From Hormiphora californensis (lineage: Eukaryota > Ctenophora > Tentaculata > Cydippida > Pleurobrachiidae), in assembly GCA_020137815.1 (NCBI GenBank), contig CM035356.1:5552145-5616144 (forward strand): DNA of 64,000 nt. The letters are read 5' to 3'. Of this stretch, positions 44,120 through 64,000 are shown one piece after another. The position numbers were made by a program, and so were the translations under genes. The notes beneath the pieces were generated by a model. It made no database searches and had not been told where the DNA came from. It saw nothing but the letters and a program-made list of their open reading frames with translations. The first letter of the stretch is position 1; every line of letters begins with the position of its first letter.

Positions 44120-44176
44120 TCTGTCTGACGGTACCGGACCCCGGTGCGCTCAGATAGGGTCGGCGGTGCCAGACAG
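44120..44176. mobile_element. Short hairpin element, GTCTGGCGGCGCC family
   Basis: CTGTCTGACGGTACCGGACC at the left and GGGTCGGCGGTGCCAGACAG at the right, 57 bp. Confidence 0.7.
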
Positions 44177-46533
<2,357 letters not shown>

Positions 46534-46696
46534 AACTCCCTCCCGCGCGGGCATCTATTCAATAGACGCACTGCAGAGCAGTGCGTCTATTGAGCTGTAA
46601 TGCACGGGTCCCGAAGGGACCCGTGCGTTACAGCCCTGTAAATCCCGAGCGTCAGCGAGGGGTTTACAGGTATTTCTGCACGTAAAGGAGGGAGTT
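46534..46696. other. Four-way-junction (cloverleaf-like) inverted-repeat cluster
   Basis: An outer 10-bp stem (AACTCCCTCC / GGAGGGAGTT) encloses three consecutive hairpins: 46559-46593 (TCAATAGACGCACTGC arms), 46596-46632 (TGTAATGCACGGGTCCC arms) and 46635-46670 (CCTGTAAA / TTTACAGG arms). Not a tRNA: the stems are too long and there are no A/B boxes. It is immediately followed by the TA-type element 46703-47151, with which it shares GTGCGTCTATT. Confidence 0.8.
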
Positions 46697-46702
46697 GTGT
46701 TC

Positions 46703-47151
46703 TATAGACCCCGCTGGCGGGCACCTAGAAGCAAAACAAGCACAAATTAGGTGGTTGACACAGAGAGAGCTCACACAAAACGGGTCAAACAGTTAGAAAT
46801 GAAGCTACAGAGTGCCTCTCTACATTCCTACATACTCGTAACAATCGTTGTAACAGTTTCAAAGCGTGGAATGCAGAGAGAGATTACAGTTAATTGTGGG
46901 TCATGAGCAACAGTTGCAACAGACTGGCGGGCGCCAAATATAGACAGAGAGCGTTGTAGGTTGTACACACACTCCCTCTTGAGTTACCAAGTCATTTTAT
47001 CGTGTTTCCAGTGATTCTTTGTGATCTTTACACAAATCTGTCAGAGGGCGTGCGTCTATCGAGACACAAACTCACGGCAGTGCACGGCCCAATAGACCAG
47101 TGCAAATTGTTTGAGCGCGCCGTGCGTCTATTTGAGCCGGCGGGGTCTATA
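46703..47151. mobile_element. Short-TIR element of about 450 bp
   Basis: Perfect 12-bp inverted repeats TATAGACCCCGC and GCGGGGTCTATA at the two ends; the interior contains further GTCTAT words. No ORF. Confidence 0.6.
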
Positions 47152-47442
47152 TGCACATAATGCATAGAATATGCACATTCATGCCACTATATTTCATTAG
47201 AAGTTGCTCCGTGGGTTGCTCCGTGGGTGGTAAATGGTCATTCGCCATTCAAGGTCATTCGCCATCTCTTGCATAGCTATTATATTTGAACTTCTCAGTG
47301 CTCATGGTCCAGCACCAAATCAATGGAGTCATTTTCTTTCAATCTCGTGTTCTAGCGTTTTACATTGACCCACGTAGAAGACGTCTCCCACCGAGAGTGC
47401 TCAACTGGTTACCCAAGAGCTCAATAAGTAGTTTTACGTTGA

Positions 47443-47485
47443 TGAAAGTTTGAAACTTTCATCAACTACAACGTAAAACTATTTA
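47443..47485. repeat. Hairpin in intergenic DNA
   Basis: GTTGATGAAAGTTTGAAACTTTCATCAAC is a near-perfect palindrome, flanked by inverted TTTTACGTT / AACGTAAAA. Confidence 0.75.
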
Positions 47486-47599
47486 GTTCTACATTGATCT
47501 GATTTCTCTCCGCGTTCCCAAGATCCAGTGCCCTCAATATTCAAATCTCTGACGTGGCTTTGAGTCACTACTACGAGGAGGGTGGAGCGCGGGAAGAGA

Positions 47600-47615
47600 G
47601 AGCGAGAGAGAGTGA

Positions 47616-47681
<66 letters not shown>

Positions 47682-47913
47682 TATAGAGAGAGGGAGAGAG
47701 AGAGAGAGAGATAGAGAGAGGGAGGTTATATAAATCTTGAGACCCGGATGTGCTTCATGACTGCCACTTTTCTACTGCTTGTTACGTTTAGCTGCAGCAA
47801 CAGCACCCGTCCTCAAGAGGGGGGATATCTCTTAAAAGCTGCATTTTGAGACGCAATACTTATAGTTTATAGTTGTGTTCCACTATCTATCGACCGACCC
47901 CCCCCCCCCCAGT

Positions 47914-47967
<54 letters not shown>
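47600..47967. repeat. (GA)n then (CT)n tracts upstream of BiP
   Basis: GA-rich at 47600-47730 and pure CT at 47918-47967. These opposed tracts lie 360-730 bp before the BiP start codon and could pair as a large hairpin. Confidence 0.85.
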
Positions 47968-47970
<3 letters not shown>

Positions 47971-48329
47971 AATATCGAGCTATGATCTTCTAACTGCTTC
48001 TGTCCTATCAGTTTTACGACATTTACTTTGAACTTCCTCTTTTTCAACTTATTTAGAATTTATCTGTTATCTTGATTTACGCAATGCATACCGGTTAAAT
48101 GATTCCCTATCCACTACTTTAGAACACAGTTTAAACTACTGTTTATCGGGCATGCACAGCTGAACGCAATTTTTCTCTGCCATTTCATAACCAAACCCTT
48201 TCCCTTGATAATCCACTGTAGAGTTTCCAAATTCCTGTTCTCTTTCGTCATCTGCCTGGCTATAGTTTTGTTTATTTTATCAATCAATAAATAATATTAG
48301 CTACATTAACTCCTGTGTTATATATAGCT

Positions 48330-56277
<7,948 letters not shown>

Positions 56278-57360
56278 TATAGACACGCTGTGTTCAGATG
56301 TGTCATGTGGAGTGTGTTTTAATGTGTTGTTGAGTTGCTGGGGTGTAATTTGGGGCATCAGGGACAGATTGGTTTTGAAACAGGGGATTTGTCATGCGGG
56401 ATATTAATAATAGATCTGACTTTTTAACTGCTATTGTTTGTTGTGTATTTATTGATCTATTATATATGTCTCTTTCTCTCTTTGCCAATACATTCAAATA
56501 TTTGTATTTAATCGCTCCCATGCACCAACCCCCCCCCCCCCCCCATTTTGATTCCTTCGAACAATGTTATTAGATTCGGTGCCACCACAGTTCCCAATCA
56601 CTATATCAGAGATGTGGATTGGTATAGAGAATATCTCTCCCTCTGCCACAACGTATACCAGTAGGGAGCGATACCATATATTCACTCAATCACTCAGCTA
56701 TACTAACTTGATCTTGAATAGCCCAGCCTAGCATTTAGTAGCAATGGACATGGACAATATACACGGTTCCTATATGTTTATTTGTAGTAGGCTTTCACGA
56801 AAAGATGGTTTATCTAGACAGAGTGCTCAAGGTTGGGACCAACTTACAAAAAAAGAACCCGGGTATGTTACTATGTTAACCACATTGTTGGGTGAATAAA
56901 AAGCAATACATACCTCAAACAGCTTCCACGAACAATGCTCTGACCACGGTTCTCGTTTGAGAATAGGGCCTTGTTGAATGTTGAGTTGCTCTGACAGAGG
57001 AACAGTGCATGAAGCATCCCTACTATATAGACTTACACAGTCATCCAATCAACAAATAAGCACTGCTCAAGCCGATAGATTAATGATATTGGGAGCTCAT
57101 TTTTATATGAAGTATTGTACGACCATGATTACACACGCCCTACTATTATTGAGAGAGAAAGAGATCAAGAGAGAGAGTGTGGGATACGTCTACGAAATCA
57201 TTTTCTTTCGTTGTTCGTGGTTTTATTGGTCGCGACGACCGGTCCCAGAACCCAGAGCCCGTCAAACCTTGCACATCAAAATGGAGCGCGCGAGTATTAC
57301 TTTGTATGAAAAGTACACTTTTCAGCACTCACAATTCGCGCGCGACAAATGTCGCGCGGA

Positions 57361-57393
57361 ACGGTCACGTGACCCCTGGAAAATTCACGTGAG
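57361..57393. promoter_or_regulatory. Paired CACGTG E-boxes
   Basis: GGTCACGTGACC is a palindrome matching the CLEAR-type/MiT-TFE consensus, followed within 25 bp by TTCACGTGAG. No downstream gene was identified, so the role is speculative. Confidence 0.3.
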
Positions 57394-57500
57394 TGAGTGG
57401 AGTGGGACATATATTCCTGCATATGCAACGCGCCATACAATATCATATTGAACATGCGTGGGATGGAAGTAGCACTTCCAGAACAGTCTCTTATGTTTAT

Positions 57501-57556
57501 GCCGCCGACCCGATCTGAGCACCCTGTCGGCTGTCGTGGTCTGGCGGCGCCAGACA
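57501..57556. mobile_element. Short hairpin element, GTCTGGCGGCGCC family
   Basis: GCCGCCGACCCGATCTGAGC at the left and GGTCTGGCGGCGCCAGACA at the right. Confidence 0.65.
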
Positions 57557-57691
57557 AAGCAGTCCAACACGCCGCACCAGAACTGAAAGTTCTCAGAGCC
57601 ATTCCGGTCCATATGTCTGCTTAATTGCAATTTCCGGTTATTTTATTCATTTCGGAGACAGAAGGACGCGACCAGTTACATCTCTTGCATG

Positions 57692-57824
<133 letters not shown>

Positions 57825-58109
57825 CTGCTTTCCTCTCTCAATTTCCGGACAGCGGCTTTTTAGGCACGATGTGAGACTGCAGTGAGAGAGATGTTTCTGG
57901 TCGAGCGGCAAATTAAAATAGACTTTGTTTCAGTGAATTGGCCAAGGGAGTTAAATAAAAATGTGGGGGGTGGGAAACAGCATCAAAAATACAAAAAAAG
58001 AACACGCTTATTTTCTACAATGATTCAGAGTCCAAGATGTTAACATTCCACTGCCCATGTGAGTCTCTATTTCATCTCTCTAGGCTATTTTCTCTGTAGT
58101 TCTCTGTAT

Positions 58110-58292
58110 TTAGGCGAAGTATCGGGCAACCAGGGGGATAAGGGCAGCTGTGAGCATAACAATGGGGCTTGATCCACCAGTGACAACAGCGAAACCAGTT
58201 CCGTTGGAGGAGTTGGAGTCGTCAGCAGCGCTGACAGAGCACACCAGGGCACAGATAACGGCCACCAACATAACGATAGTCTGAGTGTTCAT
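58110..58292 (-). CDS. 60-residue secreted, probably GPI-anchored peptide (copy 1)
   Basis: ATG at 58292-58290, stop TAA at 58112-58110. The signal peptide MNTQTIVMLVAVICALVCSV.. is followed by a mature core of about 20 residues that is Asp/Ser/Asn-rich, with N-S-S and N-G-T glycosylation sequons (ADDSNSSNGTG), and a C-terminal hydrophobic tail (PIVMLTAALIPLVARYFA) typical of a GPI-attachment signal. If processed, a very short glycopeptide would be left on the cell surface, a layout like mammalian CD52, though no homology is claimed. The frame is open upstream, and an acceptor (TTTTTTCTAG, read on the minus strand) just before the 5' untranslated part suggests a non-coding first exon. Copy 2 lies 516 bp upstream. 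Confidence 0.75.
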   Translation of the reverse strand: MNTQTIVMLVAVICALVCSVSAADDSNSSNGTGFAVVTGGSSPIVMLTAALIPLVARYFA

Positions 58293-58625
58293 CTTGAGGT
58301 TTGAAGAGAAGAGACTTGCTAGAAAAAACAGAAGGGCTTGGTTAGTTATTGTGGTTTGGGGGAGAGAGGGTTTGAATTGAATCATAAATTGGGGGATTGG
58401 GGTTTGGTAATAAAACGCGGGGAGCTTTTTTGAAAGACGAAACATATTAAAATTAACATAAATATCTACAAACATTTTTAGAGAGTTCATGTGCTCACTA
58501 ATATATCATATCCATCATTTGGAAAGGAATAATATGTGTGTGTTCTCTAAAGTCCTGGCCTCAAGAATTCCTACAAAATTCCGGAAAGTTTCTGAATTTG
58601 GTTAGGGGGGTCCTCTCTGTCCTAT

Positions 58626-58808
58626 CTAAGCGAAGTATCGGGCAACCAGGGGGATGAGGGCAGCTGTGAGCATAACAATGGGGCTTGATCCACCAGTGAC
58701 AACAGCGAAACCAGTTCCGTTGGATGAGTTGGAGTCGTCAGCAGCGCTGACAGAGCACACCAGGGCACAGATAACGGCCACCAACATAACGATAGTCTGA
58801 GTGTTCAT
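58626..58808 (-). CDS. 60-residue secreted, probably GPI-anchored peptide (copy 2)
   Basis: Same 60-residue protein as copy 1. Within the coding region I see only silent differences (Leu CTT/CTC, Ser TCC/TCA, Ala GCC/GCT) plus a different stop codon (TAG for TAA). The last 30 or so bases of 5' leader, with the splice acceptor CTAG|CAAGTCTC, are also shared. Outside this block the flanks are unrelated. Identical protein with silent changes only points to purifying selection or recent gene conversion. Transcription would run towards copy 1. Confidence 0.75.
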   Translation of the reverse strand: MNTQTIVMLVAVICALVCSVSAADDSNSSNGTGFAVVTGGSSPIVMLTAALIPLVARYFA

Positions 58809-59079
58809 CTTGAGGTTTGAAGAGAAGAGACTTGCTAGAAATAGGGATCGGGTTAGTATACATGAATTATCCAATAATGTATAAACCTCATAAAATATAA
58901 GACATTTAAAAGGGGAAGAATGCATAAAGTGACAGCCTTAATAAATGTAGTAGGGAGGGAGAGGGGTGCAGCAGTTTAGTTCTGACAAAGCGGGGGAAGA
59001 CAAAATAAAAATGAGACTGGAAGAGGCCGATCAACTAGAGAGAGATGGAGCGATAACGCGTTACTACACTCATTATAGT

Positions 59080-59298
59080 CGTGCATACGAAGGAATCGCA
59101 TAATGAAAGTAAAAGAAGCTGCATAATGAAAGTGAAAGTGAGAGTATCTTGGATAGTGAAAGTGAAAGAGCGCCCATGGCAACAGCAACTCACAACAGTT
59201 ATTACTGATTATGACAGCTTCTCTCAACACGCTCTCATTAATAACTCCCTCTTGTGCGTGGTATAGTGAAAGTGAAACTAAACAACGCGTTACGCGCT

Positions 59299-59397
<99 letters not shown>

Positions 59398-60135
59398 CAC
59401 TAAAGATAGGAAGAGAGAACGCAAGATAGGGATAATGAGAAGAGAGAAAGAACTCAACACAAAGAACCAAGAGAGATAGCGATAGAGAGAGAGGGAGCGA
59501 GAGAGAAAGAGAGATAGAGCTAGAGAGGGAGAGAGAAAGAGAGGGAGATTTGCAAGAGGGATGCAAAATGAAAGCAGTTTCAAGTGAAAGTGAGAGCATT
59601 TATTAAGAGAGAGAGGGAGAGAACGTTAGGAGAGCTACGAGATAAATGAAACTGAAAGTGAAACTAATTCCATAATGAAAGTTGTAGAGGCCACTGCAGC
59701 AAATTGAAAGTGAAAGTATTCAAAATGAAAGCTACTGCAGAGATTCAAAATGAAAGAAAGCAGGAGAGAGAGAGAGACGAGAGCGAGAGAAAGGGAGAGG
59801 CAAATTAGAGTGTTTTAAAATGAAAGTGAAAGAAGGAGAGGCGGGTGGAGATCTCAAGGAGATAATCCTTTGAAATTGAAAGTGAAACTAAATCAACCAC
59901 CGCGCCGTTACTTTCAGTTTCAGTTTCTCACTGTCCGAATAATTGAAAATGAAAGTAATACTTTCACTTTCAATTTCTTAATGAGAAACTGAAACTGAAA
60001 GTAACGGTAGTTGCATTGATATAGTTTCTCTTTCAACTAAACGCGGTTATTTTAAGTTTCACTTTCAAACTTAAATTGAAACTGAAAGTTTAGCTCAAAC
60101 TTCTTTCACTTTCACTTTGAGTGAAAGTGAAAGAA
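59080..60135. promoter_or_regulatory. Cluster of ISRE-like GAAANNGAAA motifs
   Basis: At least a dozen GAAAGTGAAA-type words on both strands. Exact ISRE-form GAAAGTGAAACT occurs at 59268-59279, 59654-59665 and 59878-59889; its complement AGTTTCACTTTC is at 60055-60066 and AGTTTCTCTTTC at 60023-60034. Others lie at 59128, 59158, 59706, 59822, 59961 and 60123. Interferon-regulatory-factor proteins bind this form in animals. The cluster is 0.3-1.3 kb upstream of the peptide genes. It could instead be a decayed purine satellite. Confidence 0.4.
59299..59393. repeat. (GA)n microsatellite
   Basis: 95 bp of GA repeat inside the ISRE-like cluster. Confidence 0.97.
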
Positions 60136-60264
60136 GTTACGGAGACAGGGCCAAATTATGCATTATGCGGAAAAGGAAAGAATATTGGCAAAGTTTGCCA
60201 TTCTTCTCTTTGCAAGGCACTCTCTGATTCTCTCTCCCTTTTTCTCTCCCTCTCTTTCTCCTTG

Positions 60265-60330
60265 TTATGTAATATGTTCTAACCCTCCCTTTACATTTGT
60301 CCGAAACACAGTCTAGCCAGGCAACTTTCT
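60265..60330. repeat. Dispersed repeat, TTCTAACCCTCC family
   Basis: TTCTAACCCTCCCTTTACAT and ACAGTCTAGCCAGGCAAC; inverted relative to 52690-52780. Confidence 0.6.
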
Positions 60331-60419
60331 CCCTATCCTCTTTTTTCACTTTAATTTTGAGGACCCGCTGGGATTCTTTGTTGAGTAAGGGGGATTCTGG
60401 CACCGAATCAAAAATTTAT

Positions 60420-61394
60420 GTGAAAAAGGCTAGGGCCAGTTTCGGAAATATTCTGGAATTGAAGCACTAAAGGTTTGAGAAAATCTATTGGACCTAATTG
60501 GTTACAGCCAAATTCTTAATTGCTCTTAAAGAAACAGAGTGTAGGCGAAAATTAAGGCACCAAAATATGTAGCGTCCTCGTCCCTCGTAATAGTGAGGGC
60601 AGACACCAAAATTAATCTCATTAAATTAATGAGTATTAATAAGCGCATACCCGGAAATTGGGTATGCTGTTTCTTTAGAATTGGTTATGGTGGGTTTGAG
60701 TATTTCCTTGGGCACCTCGCGCAATCCCCTGTACGTAGCGCTGCCAAAGGACTTCCCAAAAGAGGAACTTTTAAGCTCTATCTCCAACCATTTAGCCGTA
60801 GTTTGAATTCAAGGGTGCTCAAAAGCAGGTTTTTGCCTTTTTTTGCTTAATTTCAGTAGCAGTAGCAGAAACGAGACACGAGTGATCTGTAAGATCGCTG
60901 GTCATAGATTTTGTCATAGATTCTGTCCTCTCAGTACCGTGCCAAAGGCCCGGTGTGGCTGCGAGTGGCCGCGTACCTATTCTAGCTGCTGTAATAGAAC
61001 TAGAGAGCTGGAGAGGTAGCTGTATATAGGTTGTTGAGACAACATGTTGTTGTGCAGAGAGTTGATTCCTAGCAAGCATAGAGAAACTCTGCAGAGATGC
61101 TCTAGGCTTGCAAGCACAACTAGTTTTAAAAAGTTGTAGAATTCTGCTTGATCCGACCATTGCATGCAATTGCAGTTCTATTCTATCAGGGGAATTAACC
61201 GCCACAAATTGAACTTGTAGTTGTAGGATTAGGTTTTAATTTTAATTTAAAATTAATCTCTGTACAGTACGTGGGATATAGATTATAGTGTACAGAAAAA
61301 TTCTTCTCTCTCTAGTCTCTCTAATAGAAAGTCTCTCTAATAGAGAGTCTCTATCAACATCTCACGTCTCAAGATCTCAAGATGATAATATGTA
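60420..61394. other. Gene-free stretch
   Basis: Around 60570-60610 TATGTAGCGTCCTCG then GTAGTGAGGG-like sequence and AGACACC resemble part of the foldback element at 11.7-14.4 kb. No exon recognised in 60640-61340. Confidence 0.4.
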
Positions 61395-61398
61395 TTAA

Positions 61399-62701
61399 GG
61401 GTACACCTGGCGTTTTTCATCATCGAGTGCCCAACCAAATGACTTCACCAGGGTTTAGGTCATACAAAATGGACCTCAAATATGCAATTTTAGCCCTAAA
61501 GTCGAATTCATATTTTTGCTACAGCCTATTTTCAAAGTGGCGTTTTTTCAATTTTTGTTGGAATTTTTAACCTCAGGATCACTTTTTTTGAGATAGAAAC
61601 ATTAAATTCTTGGAATTTGAAGAGAATATAAAGGTGAATAAGCCCAAAGAAGGATTTTTGAAATGGAGCTTATTTCTGGCCATGAGAAGGGTTTCCTTTT
61701 TTGCTTCTTTGACACGCTGGCTGAGAATGTTCCCATGCTTCATTAGAGATGAAAATCTGGAAATAGTTGCTCAAAACGATTATCTATGTGGCCCAAAAAT
61801 TTTGGAACTTTTCCGCGAAAGATGTGGTGTACAGAGCTTGTTTTGTGAAACCCGTCTTTTTGAAAAAGAGAGGAATTCCCTGTATCTCCAAAACAGATGA
61901 TCGTAGAGGCCTAGGACCAAGCTTAATCGATTCAGAAGGTCCGATTTTGGGGGGGTCTTCTGAGAGACATTTTGCTCCTACTCCAACCGTTTTTGCTGTA
62001 ATTGCAAAAAACCAATTCTATGAAAAGGGGGAACAACTCTATTCCAGTAGCCTGCTTCGGGCTGATTTCCCCCTTACTTGCTGATACCTTTTTCGCAATT
62101 ACAGCAAAAACGGTTGGAGTAGGAGCAAAATGTCTCTTTGAAGACCCCCCCAAAATCAGACCTTCTGAATCGATTAAGCTTGGTCCCAGGTCTCTACGAT
62201 CATCCGTTTTGGAGATACAGGGAATTCCTCTCTTTTTCAAAAAGACGGGTTTCACAAAACAAGCTCTGTACACCACATCTTTCGCGGAAAAGTTCCAAAA
62301 TTTTTGGGCCACATAGATAATCGTTTTGAGCAACTATTTCCAGATTTTCATCTCTAATGAAGCATGGGAACATTCTCAGCCAGCGTGTCAAAGAAGCAAA
62401 AAAGGAAACCCTTCTCATGGCCAGAAATAAGCTCCATTTCAAAAATCCTTCTTTGGGCTTATTCACCTTTATATTCTCTTCAAATTCCAAGAATTTAATG
62501 TTTCTATCTCAAAAAAAGTGATCCTGAGGTTAAAAATTCCAACAAAAATTGTAAAAACGCCACTTTGAAAATAGGCTGTAGCAAAAATATGAATTCGACT
62601 TTAGGGCTAAAATTGCATATTTGAGGTCCATTTTGTATGACCTAAACCCTGGTGAAGTCATTTGGTTGGGCACTCGATGATGAAAAACGCCAGGTGTACC
62701 C
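61399..62701. mobile_element. Second TTAA-flanked palindromic foldback element
   Basis: TTAA at 61395-61398 and 62702-62705. Ends GGGTACACCTGGCGTTTTTC and complement. Two arms of about 620 bp meet near 62050 and are near-identical in reverse complement. It shares with 49413-50689 the terminal GGGTACACCT, the block AAATATGCAATTTTAGCCCT and TCCGATTTTGGGGGGGTC in the same order. Mirrored ORFs are artefacts. Its flanks form a further inverted repeat (TCAACATCTCACGTCTCAAG at about 61355 and its complement at about 62713). Confidence 0.93.
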
Positions 62702-62745
62702 TTAAATCTTGAGAGATCTTGAGACGTGAGATGTTGATAGAGATA

Positions 62746-63396
62746 TTACCCAAGTTTCTGGTTATGCGGCTGGATTGCGCTGCATTGAGACATGAGGATT
62801 ATAAAGCTCTGGTATGTGTTGTGATGCACGAGTGTACTACTATTATAACAAGGTCCTGGTTATGGAAAAGGCAAACAAAATGTTGCTTGGATCGTTGTTG
62901 AGGGCCGAGGGGTACAATTAGATTGAGGTATAACACAATGGAGCCATGTGGAAGCTGTCTTGTGTGTGTGAACAATATGGAACCAAGGATCGCTAGGCTA
63001 GGCAAAGAGGAGCTGGGATTGGGAAGGTGGTCGCTAGGCGGGGCTAGGCAAACTAACATCTATTCAGCTTTTGACCCGCCTACAAGTCCTTTAAACCCAG
63101 GAATTTTTGGGCGGTGTCTCGGTAAAAACAAACAATGCAAAGCATGATATCACTCACACACTATGACGTCATGTCACTATGATGACATATTAAACCCATA
63201 TGATGTCATATTATACCCTGTTATCAGTTATCAGTAGTAGCACTTCCTGTGGCCTATCACAGGTGGGTGTGAAGAGTTTGACCACGTCACATATTATTTA
63301 CATGTGATACCCTAGAATGCAGTGAGATCACGCAGGTCATGACTGCAGAGGGGATGATCTAATTCAATGCTATGCAGCATGATAAAGGCTTGGTTT
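62746..63396. other. Gene-free stretch, nothing recognised
   Basis: Short overlapping ORFs only. A small TATGATGACATATTAAACCC-type repeat lies near 63180-63220. Confidence 0.4.
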
Positions 63397-63587
63397 ATCT
63401 TTCTGAAACTACTCTATTCACGAGCGAATAGAGTACACGTCACTTTGCCGGCTACTTTCGTATACTTTCGTCTCAAAGTGAAAGTTGTAGGATAAACAAC
63501 TTTCACTTTGAGACGAAAGTATACGAAAGTAGCCGGCAAAGTGACGTGTACTCTATTCGCTCGTGAGTAGAGTAGTTTCAGAAAGAT
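63397..63587. repeat. 190-bp near-perfect hairpin
   Basis: Arms of about 90 bp: ATCTTTCTGAAACTACTCTA at the left end and TAGAGTAGTTTCAGAAAGAT at the right, through TACTTTCGTCTCAAAGTGAA, with a loop near 63490. Confidence 0.93.
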
Positions 63588-63638
63588 TCTGCCTTCGAGC
63601 ATCACAAAAAGTTTTTGTGGTGCTCAAAGGCAGAATCT
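63584..63638. repeat. Adjoining 55-bp hairpin
   Basis: AGATTCTGCCTTCGAGCATC pairs with GGTGCTCAAAGGCAGAATCT around an AAAAAGTTTTT centre. It shares its first bases with the end of the previous hairpin. Confidence 0.9.
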
Positions 63639-64000
63639 GGCCTCACCCAGTAGAAGCTAATTGTGAAAGGAGTGGCAAATAAGGGAAAATGAAAGTGAAA
63701 CTGAAAGTAGCGGTAGGCCAAAGATAACAGGGTCCCAGGGCCAGAATAAAGATAAGGGGCTCTTCGACGAAACTTTAAACACACTTAAAAACGTTGCGTA
63801 ACTCTCCTTTCACACCTTCTAATTGATTTTCACACCCCTTAAGCATGGTTTGTGTCGACGAAACTTTTTAGAAATCTTGCTTAGTGAAAATTGAGGGGTA
63901 GTAAGTGAAGTTTTACACAAGCTCTCCAAACCTTGCGTAACCCCCTAATCACGTGGTAAAATCACGTGATTTGGGCCAAATTGAAGCGACAATGACGTCA

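Noticed and set aside
46534-46696. tRNA or viral terminal hairpin
   Set aside because: Stems are too long for a tRNA, there are no A/B boxes, and no viral gene lies nearby. Kept only as a structural observation.
61610-62490. Mirrored ORFs of about 96-133 codons on both strands (also 49706-50434)
   Set aside because: Each is the same arm of a palindromic element read from opposite strands. No protein motif.

Overview
This window is nuclear DNA from an invertebrate metazoan. Supporting evidence: compact spliced genes with GT-AG introns, a full BiP/HSPA5 gene, an RBM25 splicing-factor gene, a secreted double C-type-lectin gene, two kinds of non-LTR retrotransposon, many inverted-repeat transposons, and dense (GA)n/(CT)n tracts. 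I cannot name the species. The RLE-type retroelement and the repeat style suit an early-branching or aquatic invertebrate (sponge- or cnidarian-like), but that is inference.

Layout. 1-10.4 kb: three partly visible plus-strand genes of unknown function (last exon 2664-2949; two-exon gene 4655-5883; four terminal exons 8954-10369), with minisatellites between. 10.4-15 kb: intergenic, dominated by a 2.7 kb foldback element. 15.2-22.5 kb: an eight-exon secreted lectin gene. Its intron 4 holds a hAT-like element with an 8-bp target duplication, and inside that sits an intact APE-type non-LTR retrotransposon with an 11-bp target duplication. 22.5-27.1 kb: a small two-exon gene fragment and three more inverted-repeat elements. 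27.4-37.2 kb: RBM25 on the minus strand, 12 recognised exons, with two large minisatellites and a decayed RNase H retroelement fragment in its introns. 37.3-43.4 kb: a palindromic element with an 8-bp target duplication and a second element nested in it, then an RLE-type retrotransposon with an intact ORF of about 1069 codons. 43.4-48.3 kb: gene-free, with a four-way-junction (cloverleaf-like) sequence. 48.3-56.3 kb: BiP in 13 exons, with a near-perfect 1.3 kb palindrome in intron 3 and a tRNA-like sequence in intron 11. 56.3-64 kb: two tandem copies of a 60-residue secreted, GPI-type peptide gene, an upstream 1 kb cluster of ISRE-like GAAANNGAAA motifs, and a second member of the TTAA-flanked palindrome family.

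Host genes with recognised functions are in protein folding (BiP), splicing (RBM25) and extracellular recognition (lectin). No operon-like cooperation is evident. The most distinctive property is how many perfect or near-perfect long palindromes persist, several nested, with clear TTAA, TA or 8-bp target duplications. The candidate system most worth testing is the duplicated tiny surface-peptide gene with the ISRE-like motif cluster upstream of it.
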